NCBI RefSeq assembly: GCF_029784135.1
Contig: NC_073746.1
Location: forward strand, 115,504,035 to 115,568,034
Length of the DNA stretch: 64,000 nt
Direction of reading: 5' to 3'
DNA from: Toxorhynchites rutilus septentrionalis
Lineage: Eukaryota > Arthropoda > Insecta > Diptera > Culicidae
The notes under the pieces were generated by a model. That model searched no databases and had not been told where the DNA came from. It saw nothing but the letters and a program-made list of their open reading frames with translations. Below are positions 1 through 10,064 of this stretch, one piece after another. Both the position numbers and the translations under genes were made by a program. Numbering within the stretch: position 1 is the stretch's first letter; every line of letters begins with the position of its first letter.

Positions 1-2669
1 ACCGTCGTTAACTGATATGAACGTATCGGTTCATCGATTGAGTCTCTCCACAAAATTCTTTGAAGAGGTTGATCCAGTTGATGTACGTTGACCATGCGGT
101 ACATCTTTTCAACGTCCCCGACTATTGCGAACTTGTGCAATCGGAAACGAATGAGTATGGACAAAATATCGTCCTGGACGACTGGTCCCACCATCAAAAT
201 GTCATTCAGTGATACTCCAGAATCAGTATCACACGAAGCATCAAACACCACTCTCAGCTTAGTGGTTGTGCTATCAGGCTTCATTACAGCATGATGTGGC
301 ATATAATATACATGTGGTGGTTCATTTTCATTTTCATCTACCGCTATCGTATGTCCCATTGATAAGTACTCGCGAATAAACTCTGTATACAAAGCCTTCA
401 TTTCGAGGTTTACATTTAGCCGTTTTTCCAATGTGAGAAATCGTCTGGTTGCAATAGTTCTCGATTCTCCTAATCGATCCAACATAAATTCTTTTTTAGG
501 TAGTCTTACACGAAATTTTCCATCTGTATCTCGAGTTGTGGTTTCCTCGAATATTCTCTCGCATGTCGATTCTTCAATTGAAAAACAACTCTTCGTACGG
601 CAGGATTCCAACTCCCAAAATCTGGCTAGTTGTTCATAAATTTCCTCTGTAGAAACAGTGGCGACTATAGCACTGAAGGTATTCGCTGAAGGTAATTCTC
701 CTGCTACGATCCACCCTAATTGAGTGTTTCTCAAAATAGGACCGTGTTGATCAAGCTTTATTTGATCGTTCAACAACAATTCATAGAAAATTGATACACC
801 TAATATAACGTCGACGGTATTAGATTGATTGAAATAAGGATCAGCAAGACATACTCCATCGGGCAGATTCCACGAAGTAATATGGAAACTATGTTGTGGT
901 AATTTCAGAGTGATGCGTGGCAGTACGAAGAACTTGATCTCCGTAGTAGTGAATGACGAAACTTGTGAATGAACCTTTGCTATCACGGCTTGTTTAGCTA
1001 TTGTTAGCGAATCTCCAACTCCTTTAACGGGTAAATTTTCTCGACAACGTTTGAAGTCAAGCTTTTGGGAAATGTTTTCGGAAATTAAACAAATTTGAGA
1101 ACCGTTGTCTAATAACGCACGGATTAGAATTGTGTTTCCGTTGCGATCACTGAGTTTGATCAATGCAGTTGACAAAATTGCAGTGTTTGGATTACGTTGA
1201 GTGTTGTACAATGTAGCGGTGTGGTGGATGGTAGTTGGTGTGGCAGTGGGAGGTGGCAAGCGCTCATGTGGTAGAGTGTTGTGTGAAACTGGCGTATGCT
1301 GTGAATGCTGGTGAGTATTATTCATCCGGAATTGTGTCTGACTATTTAATTGATGAGAGCGCAATGGTGAATTCGCGGCTTGAGGTCGTCGAGGACTCCA
1401 CTGGATACGAGCATGATCACTAGTGATCTGGCCTTTGTCTTCGCTGTTACTTGTGGGTAGATGAAGCAAATAATGATGACGTTGTCCACACTTCTTACAC
1501 ATATCTTTCGAACACTCTGTAGCGAAGTGCCCAGCCACTAAACAATTTAAACACAGCCCATGTTTCCTCACTAGCATTTTCCTATCGATGACTCTCATCT
1601 TGCTAAACCGGTGACATTGTTCCACCATATGTGATCCTACATTGCAAATCACACAACCTTTATTGGTTGTCACAGTAGTATGTATGGCTGAACTCTTACA
1701 ATATTTTCTTGCTTCAATACTCTTACGTGTGGTTGTTGATTGTAGTATTGCACAATGGTTGTCCAAAAATTCTATCATCGCATTGTAGCTGGGTATATTT
1801 TTCGAGTTGTAGTGCGTTTCCCAATGACGGAGAGTATCGTCATCCAATTTTTGCGATAGCATGAACGCTAAAAGCGTGCTCCAATTCTCCGTTCTTTCGC
1901 CCAACTTTTCCAATTGTTGGAGATGAATTTTAAATGTAGTCGTTAGAGTGTTCAATCCCTGAAAACTCTCACACCTCATTGTAGAGACATTAAATAGTGC
2001 CCTCAAATGTTCCTGTGCAATCAATTTGTGATTCTCGTATTTCGTTTCGAGAATGCTCCAGGCAAGAGTATAATTTGCAGCTATAACTTGTACTTGATTT
2101 ATTTGAAATAATGCTTCATCCTTTAACGATGCTCGCAGATAGTTGAATTTATCCATCGCATTCAATTGATGGTTATCGTGAATGAGTGACTTAAAGTTAT
2201 CTCGAAAATTAATCCACTCTGAAAGTTTGCCAGAAAATGTGGGGAGTCTAAGTTCCGGATATTTCGTTCGAGACTGCTGTGTAACTTCAACAGCTGCTGT
2301 GTGCTGAGCAGAAGTTGTCGCCCCTTGCGATTCACATTTTTTACTGAGCGCCTTCTTCAAATGAAAATATTGATTTTCAAACTCCTTGTAAATTCTAGCG
2401 TTCTTCAATTGAGTCTCATCTAACAACGCATTGGACTGCTCATCATCATCCATTGCCTTTTCAGCAACGTGGTCATCGGTGAGTAGTTCAATTTGTAACC
2501 TCACATCACAAAACTTCTCAAAGATTTCATCTAATCTTTTAATTCTGAATTCAACCGAATCTCTATCTCGTTCCTCCTGGTAGTTGGATAGGAACTCTTC
2601 AACATTCTCCAAAGATGCCCTTGTCTGGCGTTCTTGCTTCGCAAGTTGTCTCAAGTCAGTGGACGGCAT
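1..2669 (-). CDS. BEL/Pao retrotransposon Gag-Pol polyprotein, 3' part beyond window edge
   Basis: Reading leftwards from the ATG at 2669 the frame appears open to the window edge, about 889 codons, in every stretch I translated. It begins MPSTDLRQLAKQERQTR, followed by a long gag region of the type in BEL/Pao elements (for example KYPELRLPTFSGKLSEW, about residue 140). CCHC zinc knuckles follow at about residues 335-400 (CVICNVGSHMVEQC, CLNCLVAGHFATEC). The retroviral-type aspartic protease has LLDNGSQICLI at about residue 520 (D-N-G in place of D-S/T-G). The reverse transcriptase starts around residue 790 (LRVVFDASC) and reaches VGDVEKMYR. The rest of RT, RNase H and integrase lie outside the window. 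This order (gag, protease, RT) together with a nearby LTR and primer site makes BEL/Pao the clear assignment. The protein would form cytoplasmic particles and reverse-transcribe the element RNA. Confidence 0.9.
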   Translation of the reverse strand, partial: MPSTDLRQLAKQERQTRASLENVEEFLSNYQEERDRDSVEFRIKRLDEIFEKFCDVRLQIELLTDDHVAEKAMDDDEQSNALLDETQLKNARIYKEFENQYFHLKKALSKKCESQGATTSAQHTAAVEVTQQSRTKYPELRLPTFSGKLSEWINFRDNFKSLIHDNHQLNAMDKFNYLRASLKDEALFQINQVQVIAANYTLAWSILETKYENHKLIAQEHLRALFNVSTMRCESFQGLNTLTTTFKIHLQQLEKLGERTENWSTLLAFMLSQKLDDDTLRHWETHYNSKNIPSYNAMIEFLDNHCAILQSTTTRKSIEARKYCKSSAIHTTVTTNKGCVICNVGSHMVEQCHRFSKMRVIDRKMLVRKHGLCLNCLVAGHFATECSKDMCKKCGQRHHYLLHLPTSNSEDKGQITSDHARIQWSPRRPQAANSPLRSHQLNSQTQFRMNNTHQHSQHTPVSHNTLPHERLPPPTATPTTIHHTATLYNTQRNPNTAILSTALIKLSDRNGNTILIRALLDNGSQICLISENISQKLDFKRCRENLPVKGVGDSLTIAKQAVIAKVHSQVSSFTTTEIKFFVLPRITLKLPQHSFHITSWNLPDGVCLADPYFNQSNTVDVILGVSIFYELLLNDQIKLDQHGPILRNTQLGWIVAGELPSANTFSAIVATVSTEEIYEQLARFWELESCRTKSCFSIEESTCERIFEETTTRDTDGKFRVRLPKKEFMLDRLGESRTIATRRFLTLEKRLNVNLEMKALYTEFIREYLSMGHTIAVDENENEPPHVYYMPHHAVMKPDSTTTKLRVVFDASCDTDSGVSLNDILMVGPVVQDDILSILIRFRLHKFAIVGDVEKMYRMVNVHQLDQPLQRILWRDSIDEPIRSYQLTT

Positions 2670-3361
2670 TGTGTCAGCGCAATAGTACAGAGCACAAATT
2701 ATAACAAAATTTTATAATAGATTGCTCCCTAGACCTCAAGCATCCAAACGAATTGTAGTAAATTGCAAACGATCGTGATAAAGGACAAATTTTAGCAATC
2801 ATCAAATTGTGCTATCGGCACATAGCGTTACTCAACCGGAGAAACTCAAAATCGTCCAGCACAGCTTCACTTAAACCAGCTATTGTTTCGTTAAATAATC
2901 AGTATCATAGAAATTGCGCTCTTTGTGGCTAGCGTATCATGCAAGCTAAGCCACCTCAACCACTCGATCTCACACACGCACACACACGCTCTTTGTACTT
3001 AGCTGAGTATAATTCTTGTAATAGACATCCTTCGTGTTGCTCCAGTCGATGGTCAATCCTCTTCGATGTGGATCCCGTGACAAAATCAGCAATTAACACT
3101 CCACTATGGTGAAATCACCGATATCTGCAGTTCTAGCAGTGTCCCAACACGCGCGTTAAATATTCTCGTGGACGCAAAGAACACCGGAAGTGCGCCTTAT
3201 ATTCACTGCGCAACGATTATGAGTTAGGAATGCCGCGACATCGAGAAATACTTTCGATATTTTTCCACTCGTTTGTGGAATTCAACGATTTTTTCACTTA
3301 ACTGAAGGCAACGCGCACACTATTCGAACGCGTCGAAAACGCGGTCCCACGGATCTGAGCG
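2670..3361 (-). other. BEL/Pao 5' leader between LTR/primer site and gag start
   Basis: Untranslated leader of the leftward BEL/Pao element, about 0.7 kb. It contains a short CA-rich run near 2970-2990 and no long open frame. It probably carries packaging signals, but none can be recognised by eye. Confidence 0.6.
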
Positions 3362-3379
3362 ATCCGGTTCGAAGGACCA
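3362..3379 (-). promoter_or_regulatory. Primer binding site, tRNA-Tyr type
   Basis: On the minus strand this reads TGGTCCTTCGAACCGGAT. From memory, the 3' end of insect tRNA-Tyr including CCA is complementary to this with one mismatch in 18. It lies 5 nt inside the 5' LTR, where a primer site is expected. The spacing and the TGG start support the call; the isoacceptor is from memory and could be checked against a tRNA set. Confidence 0.7.
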
Positions 3380-3489
3380 GAAAATGTTCCGGGCTTTCCC
3401 AGGTTAACTGGGTGCAAGAACCCGCGGCGACCCGTGTGAATCGAACGAATAAAAAGACGCGTTTTAACAGGTGATATTTTCTCACACAA

Positions 3490-3495
3490 TTTATT
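3490..3495 (-). terminator. Polyadenylation signal AATAAA in the BEL LTR
   Basis: Minus strand AATAAA about 105 nt before the inner LTR end. In the unseen 3' LTR the same hexamer would direct polyadenylation of the element RNA. Confidence 0.5.
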
Positions 3496-3560
3496 TTCAC
3501 TGATGTGTTGCCGATGACCGATGGTGATGATAAGAGAGAATGAGTCTTATCTTTCGTCCG

Positions 3561-3568
3561 TATTTATA
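3561..3568 (-). promoter_or_regulatory. TATA box of the BEL LTR
   Basis: Minus strand TATAAATA in the right half of the LTR, about 70 nt upstream of the AATAAA signal. The order TATA, short R region, AATAAA, LTR end, primer site fits a Pol II-driven retrotransposon LTR transcribed leftwards. Confidence 0.6.
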
Positions 3569-3710
3569 GGCTAAGCTAAGTTCCCTTATTTCCTCTTTGT
3601 GTATTGAAGAGAATCAATCGTAACGCATACTGCTGTTCAATATGAATCTGAAATTAGCCGTAACAGGGTTCCTCTTCGAGTGATTGCCTTATAAAACTGT
3701 TCGTATTTGA

Positions 3711-4115
3711 AGGCATGTGGGTAAAAACAAAACGCAGCGATAATGTTGTTCAACGTAACTCCTAAACATATTGTTTTATCATAATGATGTATTTGGAAAA
3801 GTTGTTGAAAATTATAAGCAAATTCTTAAAATTTCATGAACATGGCGGTATAACATGACAAACATATTAAAAGAGCCTATTTACTATAAAAGACAATAAA
3901 ATAGACATATTCTTTTCAATATCTCGAGAATGGCTGCATTTAAAAGGGGATTGATAAACAACTTTTTTTTATTTTAAATCACATCAGAACTCATAATTTG
4001 TGGCCAAAAATGATTGTTAACATACAGAAATTAGAAGTTTCGAAAACTCATAAAAATTGGATGTTCCACAAAGTTCGTCAAAAATAGTTTAACCATCTTG
4101 GACTATTTTTTTAAA
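3711..4115 (-). repeat. Dispersed AT-rich repeat, copy 1
   Basis: About 400 bp that recurs, diverged and in opposite orientation, at 45105-45505. Shared blocks include ATAATGATGTATTTGGAAAAG, ATCTCGAGAATGGCTGCATT, and a stretch around GTTAACATACA. A second partial copy in the same orientation as this one follows at 4228-4345. No coding capacity is visible. It is probably a non-autonomous DNA transposon or part of a larger repeat family; clear ends and target duplications could not be fixed. Confidence 0.6.
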
Positions 4116-4227
4116 TTTTCTACATGACTTCTATATTATATAAATAATTGAAAAAAAAAATTAGAAATACATATATAAATTTAAAAAAAAGAATAAATTG
4201 AAAAAGATTATTTTTAGAAAAATTTAT

Positions 4228-4345
4228 TAGAAATATTTTTTTAAATATCTCGAGAGTGGCTGCATTTAAAAGGAGATTGATAAAGTTCTTCTTTATTTTA
4301 AATCACATCAGCATTCATAATTTGTTACTTAAAATGAACTTAAAA
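4228..4345 (-). repeat. Partial copy of the 3711-4115 repeat
   Basis: It starts at ATCTCGAGAGTGGCTGCATT, runs through an ATTTTAAATCACATCAG block, and parallels 3922-4010 in the same order and orientation. It is a local direct duplication or a second truncated insertion. Confidence 0.6.
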
Positions 4346-4479
4346 TTAACTGAACCAAATTTGGCATGTGGACCAAAATAGAAAGAATAAATATGAAAAA
4401 AAAAACTAACATTTAGTTCAGCGAATATGATTAAAGTGTAGGAGAAGATAATGAAAAATATCTATCAGTGTGTTAAAAA

Positions 4480-5046
4480 AACATGCCAATTGAGAATTTC
4501 CGGAAAACTCTGAAGGAAAAAGGGAAAATTCGGAAAATTAAATTCCCATATGTTCTACAATTACATAGTGACAAGTGCTGTTAGTCCATTCGATGTTTGC
4601 GCTAGCGAAATTGATCCTTGTTCGAAACTGGAAATGGATTTTAATGTAATGAAACGCACTCCTATATCTTCTTCTATCTATACCAATGAAAAAGTATCGC
4701 CGAATGTGTTGATAAGAGCAGAACTCGAGGAAAGAATTGTCCGATTTATTTTCTGTATAAAACATTTATTCCATGCAACGGAGAAACGTGTTATTTGCAA
4801 GTGGCTGAAAAATCTTGAATGAGAATTGTGTCTGAAAATAATCTGATATTATAATGATGAGTTTTGTTAGAAATACTAGGAATTTTATAGTAAAAGATAA
4901 ATTCAACAGGGTCGATTAGAAGATCAATCACTGAACAGTTCTGCGATTGGACCCATGAACTTGCTCATAGTAAGAAAACGGGAATGTTTGAAGGTATTGA
5001 AAACAAAAACTATTTTGAGCGGGACGAAGTTTGCCGGGTCAGCTAG
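4480..5046 (+). mobile_element. Helitron-like non-autonomous element, family A, copy 1
   Basis: One of five copies in the window sharing the 3' terminus GACGAAGTTTGCCGGGTCAG followed by CTAG and a T. Ending in CTAG before T is the Helitron signature (CTRR, insertion between A and T). The body is shared with the copies ending near 8663, 16217, 23755 and 43099. It contains a 90-codon ORF (4550-4822) whose frame is disrupted in the other copies, so it is probably not a gene. No Rep/helicase coding is present. I could not draw a clear 3' hairpin, so 'Helitron-like' rests on the terminus and on repeat behaviour. The 5' end is approximate. Confidence 0.55.
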
Positions 5047-8000
5047 TTGTATGAATTAAAAAAGCTCGAGCTGAACAACAATTCCAAACAGTCGTTGTCG
5101 AAAATAAAAGCTTTTTAGTGTACAAACCAACTCGAGCAACAAGCTCAGTCGATAATACATAATATACGCAAGTATAATGAAATCAGATTGATCTTAATTG
5201 CCAGCTAAATTATCTTAGTGGCACCTACTGTGTTTCAGGGTTTTGCTTTTCACCGGACTCCACTTCCCCAAATAAATTTCAGCAACGACTGTCGCGTTCA
5301 GCAAATGAACTTCACGGTCACAATTCTTCAGCCCAATTCCGCAGCCATTTTGTCGTCTTCCGCACTCCAATGTCTCACACTTACCCCGCTGCTACTTTTC
5401 TCGGAACTCGATTAGTTTGAGTTGAGTTAGCCTAAATTTATAGCCTTAATTAGCTAGCATTTTTACGACCTACAATTTTACACTTTGCACGGAATCACGC
5501 ATACAAACACCCATACAAACCGGAGACGGATGCACGGCTTCAAAAACCTAGTTCTACCCAAAAAAAAACATAACTCCGAGGAGTCCCAGAATGGACTAAT
5601 TGAATTCCATTTTTATCATTCCGTATTATGCTAATAGAAAACAACCCAGTAAATGGCCCTAAAGAAATTAAGCTTAATTACGCGTGATCTAATTCATAGA
5701 TTGGCGTGTCGATAAATTATGATCCAATGCCCGGAGGGTTCGTGATAACCGAGGTTCGATTTTCCCGCTCAGAGCAGTCGAAGTGTGATGGCGGTGACCG
5801 GGAGGGAGTTGATCACCGAGGGTCGCCTAATGATTGGTAATAGCCGCGCGGAGAGAGAGCGAAACGCAGGGTTTCATGTGCAGGTTATGATTTTTAATTA
5901 AAATTTACTACCGTCTTGGGTAATACGTTGTACATTACACGTCGGACTTTGTTTACTTTAATTAGTTTCATGACTATGTTCTACGGAATTATTCGCTCTA
6001 ATAATATGCAATTATTGAAAATAATCTTGTTGTAACGGAACGAGCTGTGGCTGGAAAAGTTATCCTGGCAATGACAATAAGCCAATACCAAAGGAAAATA
6101 AAACTAATTTCCGCTTCTCTATTGACACGCTCAGAATTTTTTCATGCTGCTGGGAAGCACTCCCTTTCGACAGGTCACGATTTGTTCCCATTGTAACGAT
6201 TGTTGAGTCGCAATTTTTGACAGTTCGCTGCCCAAACCATCTATCGCTGAATTACTGCAGTTATGAACGATTCACGATTGGGCCCGTTTCGGGCGAAATT
6301 ATCCTACAACTGAGGAAGGTTATCATTTAGTGCAAATTGCATTTTGAAAGCTATCCGTTATTTACGAACCTGCTGAGGCCGCCAGTAAAACCAGTGAAAT
6401 CAATCGATGATAGCTATGCAAAAACCAAAACAGAAAAAATATAAGAAACAAGCACCGAACCGAGTGATATCTGACGCACAGGTATCATTTCAATCCGGCA
6501 CTGGATTGAATTCGAGAGGCGGAAATCGAATAAAGTGAATTGAGGAACAGGAATCGCGCGAACCTTGCAGGGGAATATGGTGGTATTATTTGCATAATTC
6601 ACTCGGCCGAGGTACGATTCTCGCCCGGTCGTTAATTAATTTGATTACACTCAATCATATGCAATCAATCCACGGCGCTGCGAACCCACCGCTTCGAACA
6701 CAGGCCCTGCCAATCCTACTGACCTGCTGCCGAGTTTCGGTTTATTGGGGAAGGATTTCGCTCCCAGTGAAAGGCTCAATGGGAATGGTAGTGGTTTTGG
6801 AAAATGCGCCTACAGTGGCTACTTTTCAGGTTGTTTAGTCAATTTATGATATTGGAAATAGATACCGACGATGATTCGGACTTGTCATGTTGATTTGAGT
6901 TACGGTTTGAAAGAGAAAATGGGCATAAATCGTTCTCTGAGACTTGAAATCCACAAGGGAAATATTTCAATAATCAGTCATTTAGAAATAAATCAATTTC
7001 GTATGTATGTATTTTTAATTATTCTTCAATCGACATACTTGATTAAGAGGAAACAAAGGTAATCAATCATATTTTCCGATTTTCCACTGATATTTAACCC
7101 ATCACCTAGAACAGGAACTGTTATAACTCAAAGGCATTTGATGTTTTTAACACTTCCGCGATACGGAAGGCGATTAATGTCGAAGAAACAACAAGATCAT
7201 CTGTTGAATACTCGGACGAGATCGACCTAAAAAGGACTTGTTCACTTTTTATTTTCCGATTATAAACAGATTATCAGAAGAATATTTCTACCGCTTGAGT
7301 ATGCGTGAATATATAGTTTATTTGTGTGATATATGAATGACCAAAATCTAATCAGCTTCTAATCAGCACCTGAAACAAAGGGTGCCTGTCGTTCACGTTT
7401 TTTTTTATTTCCATCAATGTAACCCTTCTATCTATTTTGAAGAATTCGAAAACAATTTTGAGCGGATAGCGGATAGCTGCACAAAAATTTCCCTTACCAT
7501 CCGCAAATGAAGTGAAGTTCCACCTCCCGTAAATCAACCCAGAATCCAATAAATCCGTCAGGACTATTGAAGTTGAACTTTTTTTTTTTGCTAAAAATGA
7601 CATGAAAAGCTATAAATTGAAGAATGTCTTGACTTGTAGTCAATCATTTGTCGCTGTAAGAAGATGAAAGTATGATTTTGATGAATTCGAACCAATACGT
7701 ATTATTTCATGCTTAGATTGCGTAGGTTTACTTGGCATAATTTTAGTTTGTTCGCATTCTTCCGGATTCGTCAAGTAGTTGCATATCAGTTGATGGGAAT
7801 AATCAATTTCGACTTTCTATTGGTGGAATGCTTCAATTTTACTATTTTCTTTCTCCGTAACCTCGTTTATTGAATGTATTTTGCGAACTTCTTATTCAAA
7901 AAATGTTTTGATTTCGCAGGTAGCTTCATGAATGTACTAATTTAATCCGAACCTGCTAGATTGTTTTATCAAAATATTGAATCCAATCAAAAAGGATATG

Positions 8001-8662
8001 AAATGGATATGGGGCGAAACGGACAGTGGAAGTAAGATGGACAGTGAAACATTTTCGGTACATATTTTCATTCTATTCATAAGAAATACCTATAGTTTAT
8101 AAGCGGAGATTTAATCGCCAGATGTAAAAATCACTTCACAGGTTCCGGAGATATGAGAAAATAATGTTCTGTGGTATGAGAAATACACGATACCATTTTA
8201 AGGTGGATTAATTCAGTTTTCCAACATGTAATGAACACTTGAATTGATTTTTTAAGTTATTCATTATTGTAGACGCTCCGTCAAATATTTATAATAAGAT
8301 CTGAAAAGCCCCGCGTAGTCGAATAAAATTATTCCCCTCGCAAGCGATAAACTTTTACAATTCAGAGACGAGTGAACAGCAAATCTTACCTACAAATGCA
8401 AAAGAATAAGAAACCGCTACGATTCGTACATTACATCAGCACCTCAAAAAGTTCAATATTCCGATCTGGTTTTTATTCTATTGTAATTGTAACATTGTAA
8501 TAGACTTTTCTGTGCACATTTGACAACTTCAATCGGAAAACAGAAAATTGAACAGTATGAGAAACTGCATTTCAGTGTTGGGAAACGTAAGCTTCTACAG
8601 ATACAAGCGAAGTTCTTCTAAAACCGTCCGTATTCCCCCAGTTCCGTAATTTTATTTAATAA
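5047..8662. other. TE-poor intergenic/intronic stretch with clustered TAATTA sites
   Basis: No convincing gene; the short ORFs here look like chance. TAATTA cores, the homeodomain recognition core, occur at 5447, 5675, 5895, 5959 and 6633, a dense cluster in an otherwise mixed-composition, non-repetitive segment with a GC-richer patch at 5710-5880. Sequence after about 6840 is AT-rich and featureless. The stretch could hold regulatory DNA of a developmental gene such as the homeobox gene at 54 kb; that is inference from site density only. Confidence 0.35.
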
Positions 8663-9700
8663 TAGCTGACCCGGCAAACTTCGTCCCGCCAAAAATTTGG
8701 TTTTTGTTATCAATACCTTCAAACATTCACGTTTTCTTACTATGAGCAAGTTCATGGGTCCAATCGCAGAACTGTTCATTGTATTCGACCCCGTTGACTT
8801 TACCTTTTACTATAAAATTCCTAGTATTCCTAACAAAACTCATCATTAGAATATCAGATTTTTATCAGACTCAAGTTTCGTTCAAGATTTTTCAACCACT
8901 TGCAAATAACATGTTTCTCCGTCACATGGAATGAATGTTTTATACAGAAAATATGATAGAATAAAGACAGCCCCAATTCGGACAATTCCTTCCTCGCTTA
9001 TTCTGCGCTTATCAACACATCCGGCCATTTTTTTCGTATAGATAGAAGAAGATATAGGAGTTCGTTTCATCACATTAAAATCCATTTCCAGTTTCGAACA
9101 AAGATGAATTTCGCTAGCGCAAACAACAAATGGACTATGTAATTGTAGAACATATGGGAATTTACTTTTCCGAATTTTCACTTTTTCCTTCACTTTTTCC
9201 TTGACAAATTTTCAATTGTCATGTTTGATTGGAATATTTTTGGTTGAAATATATGTAATATTTTTATGGGAACCCCTTTCCATTCCAGAGGAGTGAGGGG
9301 TGTCATACCATTACAGAAACATTTCTCATACCCAAAAGCCCTCACATCCCAAATTGTGCTTGATTAGTTCTCGAGTTCTGCAGAAGTTAGTGTTTCATTT
9401 GTATGGCAGGGCAGGCCCCCTTAGAGAGGGGGTGGAGAGTCTAGCTACCATAGGAACATTTATTGCACCCTAAAACCTCAATATGCCTAATTTGGTTTCA
9501 TTTGCTTGAATGATTCTGGAGTAATGCAGAAATTTGTGTTTCATTTGTATGGCAGACCCCCCCCCTAAGAGAGGGGGAGGAGTATCTAACCACCGTAAAA
9601 ACATTTATCGCACCCTAACACCTTCACATGCCAAATTTGGTTTGATTTACTTGAATAATTCATGAGTAATGCAGAAATTTGTGATTCATTTGTATGGCAC
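8663..9700 (-). mobile_element. Helitron-like family A, copy 2, with internal tandem units
   Basis: The reverse strand ends in the family terminus GACGAAGTTTGCCGGGTCAG followed by CTAT instead of CTAG. The body matches copy 1 (for example the block around 9040-9120). Upstream of the body, 9290-9700 holds about three tandem units of roughly 125 bp, each with a block like TTTGTATGGCAG followed by a C-run, a G-run and then GTGCAATAAATG-like sequence on the minus strand. The same units occur near 15710-15890, 42270-42560 and 48388-48745, so they belong to the element. Confidence 0.55.
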
Positions 9701-9701
9701 C

Positions 9702-9721
9702 GCCCGAAATGGAAAACCCTG
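9702..9721 (-). repeat. Solo terminal inverted repeat of the 28991 mariner family
   Basis: The minus-strand 20 bases CAGGGTTTTCCATTTCGGGC are identical to the left end of the DD41D element at 28991-29010, and TA follows at 9722-9723. It marks a deleted or abortively excised copy inside the end of a Helitron-like element. Confidence 0.6.
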
Positions 9722-9727
9722 TATATG

Positions 9728-9906
9728 TGCTAGAGCCAATATGAGCGAGCGAAACAGGAGACACATTTAAATGAAAGCACATGAAAGCTTTTCGTATAGT
9801 TTGCCAAATACACGGCCCAGACAGAGAAAGATATATTCGTTCATGTTCTTCTTTATCCTCTTAGAAAACACTTTCCAACTTCATTTTATGATGAGGTGTA
9901 ATATTA
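9728..9906 (+). repeat. Dispersed repeat shared with 28555-28735
   Basis: Starts CAATATGAGCGAGCG, contains TTTTCGTATAGTTTGCC and ACACGGCC blocks and ends in TGATGAGGTGTAAT. The 28.5-kb copy has the same order and orientation. Both copies lie next to an end of the CAGGGTTTTCCA mariner family or a Tc1 remnant, so the repeat may be a preferred insertion site or a fragment of a larger element. Confidence 0.6.
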
Positions 9907-9936
9907 TCACGCTTCTTAATAACAGCACTGGCAACT

Positions 9937-10030
9937 ATATGGATAGCGTGGCCGTGTGAAATAGCTTTGCATTCCAGCCGGCCTTGGTTCGATCCCCATT
10001 GACGTCGTATGAACTTGTTTTTTACAATCC
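9937..10030 (+). repeat. tRNA-like SINE head (Pol III boxes)
   Basis: An A-box-like TAGCGTGGCCG at 9944-9954 and a perfect B box GGTTCGATCCC at 9986-9996, about 42 nt apart, as in a tRNA gene. The flanks do not form a tRNA acceptor stem, so this is a SINE head or tRNA relic and not a tRNA gene. The 3' limit is uncertain. Confidence 0.45.
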
Positions 10031-10064
10031 CAAATTAAATGAGGAAAGGAAACGGAAAGAGATG

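Larger units (their letters stand above)
3385..3665 (-). repeat. 5' LTR of the BEL/Pao element
   Basis: A 281-bp segment with the ends TGTTCC and GTAACA, that is, TG...CA termini with a short inverted TGTT/AACA repeat. Read leftwards it contains a TATA box (3561-3568) and then an AATAAA signal (3490-3495), followed by the primer binding site just beyond its left end. The outside flank is GGGTT (3666-3670), the likely target-site duplication, whose partner would be beyond the left window edge. The 3' LTR is not in the window, so LTR identity and age cannot be judged. Confidence 0.75.

Noticed and set aside
3294..3500. Minus-strand 68- and 63-codon ORFs over the BEL LTR/primer region
   Set aside because: They span the primer binding site and LTR end; noncoding in all BEL elements.
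4550..4822. 90-codon ORF that recurs in Helitron-like copies
   Set aside because: The frame is disrupted in the other copies, and both strands are open in places, so it follows from the repeat sequence and not from coding.
9937..10010. tRNA gene candidate with A-like and B boxes
   Set aside because: The flanking bases do not pair as an acceptor stem and no cloverleaf could be drawn; a SINE head fits better.
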